DNA of 64,000 nucleotides, from NCBI RefSeq assembly GCF_016908495.1, contig NZ_JAFBDZ010000002.1, positions 1,178,001 through 1,242,000 on the forward strand, given 5' to 3'. Under the pieces are notes generated by a model. It had not been told where the DNA came from. It saw nothing but the letters and a program-made list of their open reading frames with translations, and did not search any database. Position 1 is the first letter of the stretch, and each line of letters starts with the position of its first letter. Positions 1 through 8,355 of this stretch are shown here, one piece after another. Made by a program: the position numbers and the translations under genes. This stretch comes from Rossellomorea pakistanensis. Lineage in GTDB: Bacteria; Bacillota; Bacilli; Bacillales; Bacillaceae_B.

Positions 1-660
<660 letters not shown>

Positions 661-695
661 TCTTCCTTAGCTTCAATAAGAATGGAGGAATCAAC

Positions 696-2093
696 ATGGC
701 TAAAAAGATGCCAGAAATCGGCGATTATAAATACGGATTTTCTGACAAAGACGTCTCTATATTCCGTTCTAAACGTGGATTAACGAAAGAGATTGTTGAA
801 GAAATTTCTCGTATGAAGTCAGAGCCACAGTGGATGCTTGATTTCCGTTTAAAATCACTTGAGCATTTTTACAACATGTCAATGCCACAATGGGGCGGAG
901 ATCTAAATGCTCTTAATTTTGATGAAATCACGTATTATGTTAAACCATCTGAGAAATCCGAACGTTCTTGGGATGAAGTACCAGAAGAAATTAAACAAAC
1001 TTTTGATAAATTAGGAATTCCTGAAGCAGAGCAAAAATATCTTGCTGGGGTTTCTGCACAGTATGAATCTGAGGTTGTATACCACAACATGCAAGAAGAT
1101 CTTGAAGCACAAGGAATTGTCTTTAAAGATACAGATTCAGCACTTCGTGAAAATGAAGACCTTTTCCGTGAGCATTGGGCAAAAGTAGTCCCTGCAACGG
1201 ATAACAAGTTTGCAGCCCTAAATTCAGCGGTATGGTCTGGTGGATCGTTTATTTATGTTCCAAAAGGAGTTAAAGTGGAAACCCCTTTACAAGCGTATTT
1301 CCGCATTAACTCAGAAAATATGGGACAATTTGAACGTACATTGATCATTGTTGATGAAGGTGCAAGCGTACACTATGTAGAAGGTTGTACGGCACCTGTT
1401 TATACAACGAATTCATTACACTCAGCTGTAGTAGAAATTATTATTAAGAAAGATGCCTACTGTCGTTATACAACCATCCAGAACTGGGCTAATAATGTAT
1501 TTAACCTAGTTACGAAGCGTGCTGTTTGTGAAGCGAACGCAACAATGGAATGGGTAGACGGAAACATTGGTTCGAAGCTTACAATGAAATATCCAGCTGT
1601 CATCCTTAAAGGTGAAGGAGCACGTGGAATGACATTATCCATCGCTCTTGCTGGTAAAGGTCAACACCAGGATGCTGGGGCCAAAATGATTCATTTAGCA
1701 CCAAATACTTCTTCGACAATCGTTTCTAAATCCATCTCTAAACAAGGTGGTAAAGTAACGTATCGCGGTATCGTTCATTTTGGACGTAAAGCAGAAGGAG
1801 CACGTTCAAACATTGAATGTGACACGCTCATCATGGATAACCAATCTACATCAGATACTATTCCTTATAATGAGATCTTAAATGATAATATCTCATTAGA
1901 GCACGAAGCGAAGGTTTCTAAAGTATCAGAAGAGCAGTTATTCTATCTAATGAGCCGTGGAATTTCCGAAGAAGAAGCAACAGAAATGATTGTTATGGGC
2001 TTTATCGAACCATTTACGAAAGAATTACCAATGGAATACGCAGTCGAAATGAACCGCCTTATCAAGTTCGAAATGGAAGGTTCAATCGGATAA
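696..2093 (+). CDS. sufB: SufB, Fe-S cluster assembly scaffold subunit
   Basis: This 465-residue protein matches the usual length of Firmicute SufB. SufB forms the SufB-SufC-SufD complex on which Fe-S clusters are built; sufC and sufD normally lie upstream of sufS and are outside the window. The protein shows the beta-helix core and conserved segments such as [10 protein letters not shown] and [11 protein letters not shown]. It follows sufU by 35 bases with its own SD (GGAGGAA at 684-690) and is the last gene of the operon, being followed directly by a strong terminator. Confidence 0.97.
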   Translation: MAKKMPEIGDYKYGFSDKDVSIFRSKRGLTKEIVEEISRMKSEPQWMLDFRLKSLEHFYNMSMPQWGGDLNALNFDEITYYVKPSEKSERSWDEVPEEIKQTFDKLGIPEAEQKYLAGVSAQYESEVVYHNMQEDLEAQGIVFKDTDSALRENEDLFREHWAKVVPATDNKFAALNSAVWSGGSFIYVPKGVKVETPLQAYFRINSENMGQFERTLIIVDEGASVHYVEGCTAPVYTTNSLHSAVVEIIIKKDAYCRYTTIQNWANNVFNLVTKRAVCEANATMEWVDGNIGSKLTMKYPAVILKGEGARGMTLSIALAGKGQHQDAGAKMIHLAPNTSSTIVSKSISKQGGKVTYRGIVHFGRKAEGARSNIECDTLIMDNQSTSDTIPYNEILNDNISLEHEAKVSKVSEEQLFYLMSRGISEEEATEMIVMGFIEPFTKELPMEYAVEMNRLIKFEMEGSIG

Positions 2094-2120
2094 TCCATTT
2101 CAAAGATATAAACTTAGCCA

Positions 2121-2155
2121 AAACCCGTTCGAGCATGTTGCTCAAACGGGTTTTT
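2121..2155 (+). terminator. Intrinsic terminator of the suf operon
   Basis: A near-perfect stem pairs AAACCCGTT-GAGCA with TGCTC-AACGGGTTT around a very short loop and runs into a T tract. It starts 28 bases after the sufB stop and closes the suf transcript. Confidence 0.9.
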
Positions 2156-2173
2156 ATCATATTAAAGCAATGA

Positions 2174-2223
2174 GGGACGGTTCTCGAATGCGTTGCCGTA
2201 TTAACGCATTCGAGAACCGTCCC
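2174..2223. repeat. Palindromic repeat, GGGACGGTTCTCG family, copy 1
   Basis: Two perfectly complementary 21-base arms (2174-2194 and 2203-2223) enclose an 8-base loop. The arms begin GGGACGGTTCTCGAATGCGTT. Related copies lie at 15286-15333, 42430-42515 and 62451-62504. There is no T tract, so this copy is not an obvious terminator. It sits between sufB and yunF, downstream of the suf terminator. Confidence 0.9.
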
Positions 2224-2346
2224 GCGCTGATGCAGTGCGTTAGTGCGGTAATGAGGTTGAGCCAGCCAGAAGTTGTCCGTTATACGAAATAATTTATGGT
2301 ATGTTAAAATGAGAGTGCTCATTGTAATTGGAAGAGGTGTGAATTC

Positions 2347-3189
2347 ATGTTATATATCGGATTAACCGGTTGGGGAGATCATGACACATTATATACGAAC
2401 CGTTCCTCAAAGGATAAATTAAAAGAGTATGGATCTCATTTTCCTACAGTTGAAGTGGATACTGCTTTTTATGCTGTTCAACCTATTCGAAACGCAGAAA
2501 AATGGGTGAGGGATACACCAGATGGGTTCCAATTTATTGTAAAAGCCTATCAAGGGATTACTGGCCATCAAAGAGGTGACATCCCGTTTTCATCTAGGGA
2601 AGAAATGTTTAAAGCGTTTAAAGAGTCACTGAAGCCTTACATAGAAGCGAACAAACTTGCGATGGTACTTCTACAATTTCCACCCTGGTTTGATTGTAAG
2701 AAATCCCATGTTGATTATATAAGGTATTGCAAAGAAATGCTGAATGGACTTCCTCTTGCTTTAGAGTTCCGTAATCAGTCATGGTTTAAATCGCACCTAA
2801 GAGATAAGACGATATTATTCATGAAAGAAGAAGGCTGGATCCATAGCATCTGTGATGAACCCCAAGTAGGAGAGGGCTCGATTCCTACAATTTTAGAGCC
2901 CACCCATCCAGATAAAACCCTTATTCGCTTTCATGGACGAAATGTTTATGGCTGGACAAAACCTAACGGAGAAAACTGGCGTGAAGTTCGATACCTCTAT
3001 CGATATAATGAAGATGAGCTATTAGAATGGAAGCAGAAAATTACACAAATAATAGAAAAATCAAAAGACATTTACATCCTATTCAACAACAACTCTGGTG
3101 GCGATGCAGCAGATAATGCGAAGCAATTTATTGATATGTTAGACATTGAATATAAAAATCTTGCACCAAGACAGTTGGACTTATTTTGA
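2347..3189 (+). CDS. yunF: DUF72 family protein YunF
   Basis: This 280-residue protein of the DUF72 (YecE-like) family is predicted to fold as a TIM barrel. Family hallmarks visible are the N-terminal IGLTGWGDHD, the aromatic EVDTAFYAVQP near residue 40, the EFRNQSW segment and the late FNNNSGGDAADNA. The biochemical function of DUF72 is not established. It is the first of a same-strand run yunF-yunE-yunD-yunC whose order is the mirror of that in B. subtilis. GAGGTG at 2334-2339 is the SD for the ATG at 2347. Confidence 0.9.
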   Translation: MLYIGLTGWGDHDTLYTNRSSKDKLKEYGSHFPTVEVDTAFYAVQPIRNAEKWVRDTPDGFQFIVKAYQGITGHQRGDIPFSSREEMFKAFKESLKPYIEANKLAMVLLQFPPWFDCKKSHVDYIRYCKEMLNGLPLALEFRNQSWFKSHLRDKTILFMKEEGWIHSICDEPQVGEGSIPTILEPTHPDKTLIRFHGRNVYGWTKPNGENWREVRYLYRYNEDELLEWKQKITQIIEKSKDIYILFNNNSGGDAADNAKQFIDMLDIEYKNLAPRQLDLF

Positions 3190-3214
3190 ATGGAGACATA
3201 TTGGAGTTGACATA

Positions 3215-4036
3215 ATGGAGTGGGTAGTACTCGTAATAATTGGTCTAACGGCAGGAACGATAGGTTCACTTGTGGGTCTAGGGGGAGGAATTATTGTGGT
3301 TCCTGCCCTGCTATACTTTGGCTCTTACACAGATTTTTTAAGTGAGATAACCCCACAGATAGCTGTTGGAACTTCACTAATCATCATGATCTTTACAGGT
3401 CTTTCTTCAACTTTATCGTATATTAAGCATAAAACAGTTGATTACAAAAGTGGTCTTATCTTTTTTGCTGGATCTGGACCGGGATCCATCATTGGAGCAT
3501 GGGTCAATAAAGATTTAGATATGGATTCGTTTAACCTTTATTTAGGATTCTTCATTATTATCGTTGCGATTATTTTACTTATAAGAAACCGGTTAAAACC
3601 CATTGAGATTTTTCAACAAAGTCGTTATCAAAGGTCATTTAAAGACCCACAAGGCTATACCTATCGATATGGTTTCCCCCCGCTTTTGGGAGCAGGATTC
3701 GCATTTGTCGTTGGATTTACCTCGGGATTATTTGGAATTGGTGGAGGGTCATTGATGGTACCAGCGATGATCCTTATATTCTTATTTCCTCCGCATGTCG
3801 CAATAGCTACAAGCATGTTCATGGTATTTTTATCAGCATTGGTAAGCTCCACTACCCATGTGTTTTTAGGTAATATAAATTGGTTATATGCATTGGCTCT
3901 CATTCCAGGGGCTTGGTTTGGAGCGAAGCTTGGTTCATATTTTAATACAAAACTACATTCCAATACGTTAGTTCGTGTTCTAAGAATTATTTTGATTCTG
4001 GTTGGGCTTCGATTAATTTATCAAGGTCTCTTATAG
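3215..4036 (+). CDS. yunE: TauE/SafE (TSUP) family membrane transporter YunE
   Basis: This 273-residue integral membrane protein belongs to the TauE/SafE family, whose members move sulfur-containing anions such as sulfite or sulfoacetate; the substrate here is unknown. The two-fold repeat typical of the family is visible: an N-terminal segment with GSLVGLGGGIIVVPA and a second copy near residue 170 with FGIGGGSLMVPA. The ATG at 3215, preceded by TTGGAG, is chosen over an upstream in-frame ATG at 3146 because the latter lies inside yunF and adds a non-homologous, hydrophilic tail. It follows yunF by 25 bases. Confidence 0.9.
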   Translation: MEWVVLVIIGLTAGTIGSLVGLGGGIIVVPALLYFGSYTDFLSEITPQIAVGTSLIIMIFTGLSSTLSYIKHKTVDYKSGLIFFAGSGPGSIIGAWVNKDLDMDSFNLYLGFFIIIVAIILLIRNRLKPIEIFQQSRYQRSFKDPQGYTYRYGFPPLLGAGFAFVVGFTSGLFGIGGGSLMVPAMILIFLFPPHVAIATSMFMVFLSALVSSTTHVFLGNINWLYALALIPGAWFGAKLGSYFNTKLHSNTLVRVLRIILILVGLRLIYQGLL

Positions 4037-4055
4037 ATAGAAAAGGAGGCGGGGT

Positions 4056-5420
4056 ATGAAGGAACTCATACATATCTATCATACAAATGATTTACACAGC
4101 CACTTTGAAAACTGGCCAAGAATCCGAGACTTTTTAAAAGAGAGGAAAAAATGGCATTGCGAAGAAGGAGATCCTGTCTTTTTATTTGATATTGGTGATC
4201 ATGCAGATCGGTGGCATCCTTTTACAGAGGGAACCGAAGGGAAGGGAAATGTGACCCTGTTAAATGAAGCCGGCTATGACGCCATTACAATCGGAAACAA
4301 TGAAGGGATTACATTTTCCTATAATGAGTTAGATTCCCTATACGATGACGCAGCTTTTGAAGTGATCGTTGGCAATTTACTTAATAAAAATATGAAAATT
4401 CCCCAATGGGCCGTTCCTTATAAAATTTATGAAACAAGCTCGGGTATGAAGATAGGGGTTGTGGCAGTAACCGCTTATTTTCCAGCTTTTTATCATCAAC
4501 TTGGGTGGAATGTAACTCATCCTATTGACGAATTGAGAAATCAAATCGATAAAATTAAGGATGAAGTGAATGCTATTGTATTATTGTCCCATCTTGGGAT
4601 TCGCGATGATGAGAGAATAGCAAAAGAATTTCCTGATATTGATGTAATCCTTGGAGCCCATACACATCATATACTTCATGATGGTAAAGAAATTCATGAC
4701 ACTCTTTTAGGAGCTGCAGGTAAATTTGGATATTATGTAGGACATGTTCAATTAGAAGTAGATACAGACAAACATATAGTGGTAGCAAAAAAAGCACAGC
4801 TATATGAACATCATGAATTAGACGAAGTAGATGGAGAAGAGTATGAGATTCAGAATTGGTTTCATAAAGGGGAAAAGCTTTTACAAGAACCCATTGTGAA
4901 CCTGCCAGAGCCAATAAAAGTGGAATGGTTTAAATGGTCACCACTGCCCCAAATATTATGTGATGCATTATTAGAATGGTGTGCTGGGGATTGTGCTTTT
5001 CTTAACTCCGGACTTTTTCTTGATGGGTTGAAAAAAGGAAAAGTAACGAAATATGATCTCCATTCGATTTTGCCACATCCAATCAATCCCTGTGTTATTG
5101 AATTGCAAGGTTCTGAGTTAAAAGAAGTGGTAAAACAAACTTTTGATGAGGAATGGCCGCATATTCAGGTGAAAGGTCTTGGGTTTAGAGGGAAAATAAT
5201 GGGTACCTTTGTTTATTCAGAAGTGACATTCAATGGTTCTACACAGGAAATGAACATTAAAGGAGAACCCCTGGATCCTAAAAAAATATATAAATTAGCA
5301 ACGACAGATATGTTCACTTTCGGCCACTTCTTTCCAGAGTTATCGAGAGCAAAAAAAGAATATTTCATGCCTGAGTTCTTAAGAGATCTCCTCGCTTGGA
5401 AATTAAAACAATCTTTCTAA
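4056..5420 (+). CDS. yunD: Two-domain metallophosphatase / 5'-nucleotidase family YunD
   Basis: This 454-residue protein has a calcineurin-like metallophosphatase domain (about residues 1-230) followed by a 5'-nucleotidase C-terminal domain. Metal-binding motifs are visible: TNDLHSH near the N-terminus, DIGDHAD, GNNEG (the GNHE block, with Asn for His), LSHLG and GAHTHH. There is no signal peptide, so unlike UshA it should act in the cytoplasm. AAAGGAGGCGGGG upstream is a very strong SD. It lies 19 bases after yunE in the same transcript. The exact nucleotide substrate is not evident. Confidence 0.88.
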   Translation: MKELIHIYHTNDLHSHFENWPRIRDFLKERKKWHCEEGDPVFLFDIGDHADRWHPFTEGTEGKGNVTLLNEAGYDAITIGNNEGITFSYNELDSLYDDAAFEVIVGNLLNKNMKIPQWAVPYKIYETSSGMKIGVVAVTAYFPAFYHQLGWNVTHPIDELRNQIDKIKDEVNAIVLLSHLGIRDDERIAKEFPDIDVILGAHTHHILHDGKEIHDTLLGAAGKFGYYVGHVQLEVDTDKHIVVAKKAQLYEHHELDEVDGEEYEIQNWFHKGEKLLQEPIVNLPEPIKVEWFKWSPLPQILCDALLEWCAGDCAFLNSGLFLDGLKKGKVTKYDLHSILPHPINPCVIELQGSELKEVVKQTFDEEWPHIQVKGLGFRGKIMGTFVYSEVTFNGSTQEMNIKGEPLDPKKIYKLATTDMFTFGHFFPELSRAKKEYFMPEFLRDLLAWKLKQSF

Positions 5421-5437
5421 ACGAATCATTCACCTTA

Positions 5438-5475
5438 TCCCTCTTTTACTCATAAAAATATGAGTAGAGGAGAGG
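5438..5475 (+). promoter_or_regulatory. RNA hairpin sequestering the yunC ribosome binding site
   Basis: Bases 5441-5454 pair with 5459-5472 in an unbroken 14-bp helix (two or three G-U pairs) closed by the tetraloop AAAA. The 3' arm contains the whole SD region AGAGGAGAGG of yunC. There is no T tract, so this is not a terminator. It could hold yunC translation down unless melted or opened by translating ribosomes arriving from yunD, which stops 20 bases upstream. Confidence 0.55.
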
Positions 5476-5481
5476 ATGAAT

Positions 5482-5784
5482 ATGATGAATCTGTCGCCTT
5501 TAGAAATAGGGGGACATACTTTTCTTGCCATCTCGGTCGAGCTACCTAAAACCAATCTGCTCGTAGTTTCGAGCGATAAAGGATATATTATGTGTGGTGC
5601 ATTAGATGTCGGACTTCTAAATGAAAAGCTGAAGGACCGAAAAATAATCGCTGGCCGTGCAGTAGGAGTTAAAACCATTGATCAGCTCCTAGAAGCACCA
5701 CTCGAATCGATCACGCTAGAAGCTGAACAGCTCGGAATTACAAAAGGAATGATTGGGAAAGACGCATTGTTAAAAATGATATAA
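5482..5784 (+). CDS. yunC: DUF1805 protein YunC
   Basis: This 100-residue protein of the small DUF1805 family has a compact alpha/beta fold and no assigned biochemical role. The conserved core KGYIMCGALDVGLLN near residue 35 contains the family's Gly-rich turn. Three in-frame ATGs (5476, 5482, 5485) are available; the first abuts the SD AGAGGAGAGG (5466-5475), so 5482 is taken for its workable spacing. It ends the yunFEDC run and is followed by a terminator. Its SD is buried in a hairpin. Confidence 0.87.
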   Translation: MMNLSPLEIGGHTFLAISVELPKTNLLVVSSDKGYIMCGALDVGLLNEKLKDRKIIAGRAVGVKTIDQLLEAPLESITLEAEQLGITKGMIGKDALLKMI

Positions 5785-5796
5785 CCTCTCATTACA

Positions 5797-5824
5797 AGCC
5801 CCCTTTTAAAGGGGGTTCTTTTGT
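5797..5824 (+). terminator. Intrinsic terminator after yunC
   Basis: A GC-rich stem (AGCCCCCTTT with AAAGGGGGTT) has almost no loop and is followed by a broken T tract (TTCTTTTG). It ends the yunF-yunE-yunD-yunC transcript. Confidence 0.85.
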
Positions 5825-5949
5825 TGGAGTTGAAAATGGAAAGTGATTGAGTAGATAGTGTGCCAGGTATAATAGAAAGGGAATGTATCAGGCGCCACGC
5901 TTTCTTTCTATTCATCTGGGAATATTTACGTTTTACAAAGTTTTTTATC

Positions 5950-5977
5950 TTGAAATGTCATTTCTATACATTATAAT
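5950..5977 (+). promoter_or_regulatory. Candidate sigma-A promoter of the HD-GYP gene
   Basis: A -35 box TTGAAA (5950-5955) and a consensus -10 box TATAAT (5972-5977) are separated by 16 bases. They lie 54 bases before the ATG of the HD-GYP gene and after the yunC terminator, so that gene is probably transcribed separately from the yun run. Confidence 0.65.
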
Positions 5978-6030
5978 GGAGGTACTAGTAATTTTTGTCG
6001 AAAAATGAAGGAATTACATAGGAGAATTTG

Positions 6031-7143
6031 ATGAGGCTGATATCAACGAGGACTTTAAAACCAGGAATGATCCTGGCAACAACTGTATATAATGGTCAAG
6101 GTCAAGCTCTTATTCAAGAGAAGGTTTCTATTACTGAGAGAATGATACGAAGACTGAAGGAGCTTGAGGTCCAGTATGTTTATATTGAAGATCGTCTTTC
6201 ATCTGGAATTAAGGTAAAAGAGGCAGTTCCTTATGCAGTAAGGCAGGAAGCTGTTAACACGATAGAAGAGACATTTAGGAAGATCAACAATCATCAATTA
6301 TCGATTAACGCAGTAGCGCTAGAGAAGAGTGCTGATGAATTTAAAGTAATTATTGATACGGTTTTGAAAGAAATCAAACTCAATGATGAGTTAATAACGA
6401 TTTTAACAGATGTGTTTACCTATGATTCTTATATTGTTCATCATTCTTTTAATGTAACCATCTATACGTTAGCGATCGGAATGGAATTAAAACTTCCCCC
6501 TAAGCAGCTTGAAATGTTAGGATTAGGGGCGATTCTTCATGATATCGGGAAGATGCTTGTTCCAGAAGATATTCTCATGAAGCCAGATAAACTAACGATT
6601 GATGAATTTTCTGAAGTGAAGAAACACTCTCAACACGGGTTTAATATTCTGAGACAATTACACAGTGTTTCTCTCATTGTAGCCCACTGCGCATTTCAGC
6701 ATCATGAACGCTTAGATGGGTCCGGGTATCCACGAGGAATCAAGGGAGAGGATATTCATCCGTTTGCTAAGATTATTGCGGTTGCCGATGTGTTTGATGC
6801 AATGACTTCAAACAGGGTATATCGCCGCGCTATGCTTCCCCATGAAGCTCTTGAGGTACTGTATGCTGGAGCGGGAACACTTTTTGATAAAAATGTTGTC
6901 GAAGCTTTTCGTCATTCTGTAGCTATTTATCCTAATGGGTTGGTGGTAATACTGAGTGACGGGAGAAAGGGAATTGTGAGCAAGCAAAATAAAGGTTTAG
7001 CAGACCGCCCTGTTCTGCGAATCATTGAAGAAAATCAAATTGAGCTGCTAACCCCTTATGAATTAGATCTAAAAACAAATCTTGACTTGGTCATTCATGA
7101 TTTTGATGCCGAATACGAAAGTAATTTAACAAATGTGAATTAA
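6031..7143 (+). CDS. HD-GYP domain protein, probable cyclic-di-GMP phosphodiesterase
   Basis: This 370-residue protein has an N-terminal domain of about 115 residues, then an HD-GYP domain. The catalytic signature is complete: the early His pair (VHHSFNVT, about residue 137), the HD motif LHDIGKM (170-171), HHERLDGSGYP (224-234) and ADVFDAMTS. The GYP triad is intact, which in this family goes with hydrolysis of cyclic-di-GMP. No membrane segment is seen, so it is probably cytoplasmic. The ATG at 6031 is preferred over a TTG directly before it; GGAGAA at 6021-6026 is the SD. This gene sits between yunC and yunB, where B. subtilis has none. Confidence 0.88.
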   Translation: MRLISTRTLKPGMILATTVYNGQGQALIQEKVSITERMIRRLKELEVQYVYIEDRLSSGIKVKEAVPYAVRQEAVNTIEETFRKINNHQLSINAVALEKSADEFKVIIDTVLKEIKLNDELITILTDVFTYDSYIVHHSFNVTIYTLAIGMELKLPPKQLEMLGLGAILHDIGKMLVPEDILMKPDKLTIDEFSEVKKHSQHGFNILRQLHSVSLIVAHCAFQHHERLDGSGYPRGIKGEDIHPFAKIIAVADVFDAMTSNRVYRRAMLPHEALEVLYAGAGTLFDKNVVEAFRHSVAIYPNGLVVILSDGRKGIVSKQNKGLADRPVLRIIEENQIELLTPYELDLKTNLDLVIHDFDAEYESNLTNVN

Positions 7144-7155
7144 ATTTTTTAGGCT

Positions 7156-7204
7156 AATCCCTACTTTACGAGCATACACATAGCTTGTAAGGGGGGATTT
7201 TTTT
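7156..7204 (+). terminator. Terminator hairpin overlapping the yunB ribosome binding site
   Basis: A 6-bp outer stem (7156-7161 with 7194-7199), a small internal loop and a 10-bp inner stem (7164-7173 with 7183-7192) are followed by seven T (7198-7204). It should terminate the HD-GYP transcript. Its 3' arm also contains the yunB SD (AAGGGGGGAT), and the T run merges with the TTG start codon of yunB. The loop carries CATACACAT, close to a sigma-E -10 box. Confidence 0.75.
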
Positions 7205-7946
7205 GATCAGAATAAAAAAATACAAACCCCGAAGAGGACCGTTGCCTTTTCGATATGTGTTCTTACTTAGCTTTGTATTTTTTATGTTTTCGACAGCGGG
7301 GAGTTTATGGTTGATCAATGCAGGTATCAAACCAACATTAACAGCATTCGCAGAGACACAAACAAAACAAATCGCCACTAAAGTGATTAACAAAGCTATT
7401 ACCAAAAAAATAGCTAACGGAATTGATGTAGAAAATTTAATTAAAGAGGATTCGTCAGATGATGCTCAATATAATGCTGAAATCATAAATAGGATCCAAT
7501 CTGAAATAACGAATCTAGTACAATTGAATATAAAGGAAGCAGAACGTGGAAATCTACAAGAGTTAGAATTTTTAACGGATGTTGAAATTAACGAAGAGGA
7601 AACGGGGAAGTCTGATGGAATTGTATTTTCTGTGCCTTTAGGGCAAGCAACGAATAACGCATTATTAGCAAATCTTGGACCACAAATCCCTATTCGTTTT
7701 AATGCAATCGGTGCTGTTCAAACTGATTTGAAAACAAATGTGGAAGATTTCGGTATTAATAATGCGCTTGTGAAGGTTTATGTTCACCTTAAAGTAGATA
7801 TTAAAATCATTATACCATTTGAAACCAAAACAACTACAATCGAACAGGATATTCTTGTTGCAATGAAAGAATTTAAAGGAGATGTCCCGCAGTTTTATAA
7901 TAATGGCGGAGAAGCATCACCTTCAATTGAAGTACCAGTTGATTGA
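7203..7946 (+). CDS. yunB: Sporulation protein YunB
   Basis: This 247-residue protein is recognised as YunB, which in B. subtilis is made in the mother cell under sigma-E and is needed for efficient sporulation. One membrane anchor is visible at residues 17-38 (YVFLLSFVFFMFSTAGSLWL) after a basic RGPLPFR segment; the rest is a soluble extracytoplasmic domain with family motifs SVPLGQATNNALLANLGP and YGINNAL-like GINNALVKV. The TTG start at 7203 is chosen because AAGGGGGG lies 6-12 bases upstream and because homologues begin close to the RRGPLPFRY segment. The start overlaps the preceding terminator hairpin. Confidence 0.88.
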   Translation: MIRIKKYKPRRGPLPFRYVFLLSFVFFMFSTAGSLWLINAGIKPTLTAFAETQTKQIATKVINKAITKKIANGIDVENLIKEDSSDDAQYNAEIINRIQSEITNLVQLNIKEAERGNLQELEFLTDVEINEEETGKSDGIVFSVPLGQATNNALLANLGPQIPIRFNAIGAVQTDLKTNVEDFGINNALVKVYVHLKVDIKIIIPFETKTTTIEQDILVAMKEFKGDVPQFYNNGGEASPSIEVPVD

Positions 7947-7975
7947 TCCTTTCAGTCATTACCATAAAAAAATAG

Positions 7976-8004
7976 TTGTCAAAATGTGAACAACTTGTTA
8001 TATT
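7976..8004 (+). promoter_or_regulatory. Sigma-A promoter driving the lysine riboswitch leader
   Basis: TTGTCA (7976-7981) and TATATT (7999-8004) are spaced by exactly 17 bases. Transcription would begin near 8010, about 40 bases ahead of the riboswitch. Confidence 0.6.
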
Positions 8005-8046
8005 TATAAAAGATTAAAATATAATAAAATAATCCTTATCATCAAA

Positions 8047-8238
8047 ATCCGATGGGGTAGAGGCTGCATAGTTCATCAGTATTCTTTGGGAGAATGACAC
8101 CAATGAACAGAGAAGAAAGGGAACATATGCCGAAGTATTAGCGGGTTCGTCAAAATCCTCTTTACTGGGGTTACCTTGAACAAAGGTAACACTGTCATTA
8201 TGGAGCATTCATAATGGGGAGCTACAGATCGTGATGGA
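8047..8238 (+). promoter_or_regulatory. Lysine riboswitch (L box)
   Basis: The leader shows the conserved blocks of the L box in order: GTAGAGG-TGC (8057-8066), AGTA (8078-8081), GGAA followed by TGCCGAAGT (8119-8136), a GGGGTTACC arm, ACACTGTCAT (8189-8198) and ATGGGGAGCTAC (8213-8224). The ends pair as P1 (8047-8053 with 8228-8236). Lysine binding to this aptamer favours transcription termination at the hairpin just downstream, so the following transporter gene should be made when lysine is scarce. A short minus-strand frame through this region is a shadow. Confidence 0.9.
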
Positions 8239-8257
8239 GAAAATAACTGCATTACTA

Positions 8258-8300
8258 AAAGGTAATGATAGGTATTCTCTATCGTTGCCTTTTTTATTTT
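8258..8300 (+). terminator. Riboswitch-controlled terminator
   Basis: The stem AAAGGTAATGATAG (8258-8271) pairs with 8278-8291 using two G-U pairs and runs into a T-rich tract. It is the expression platform of the L box and lies 55 bases before the regulated gene. Confidence 0.85.
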
Positions 8301-8355
8301 TGTCCTCTGTCATGCTAAGAATGTTCCCCCCTATCAAAATTAGGAGGAGGAAAAC

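Noticed and set aside
8014-8208. Minus-strand open frame of 64 codons
   Set aside because: It runs antisense through the lysine riboswitch, has no SD and is explained by the conserved RNA sequence.
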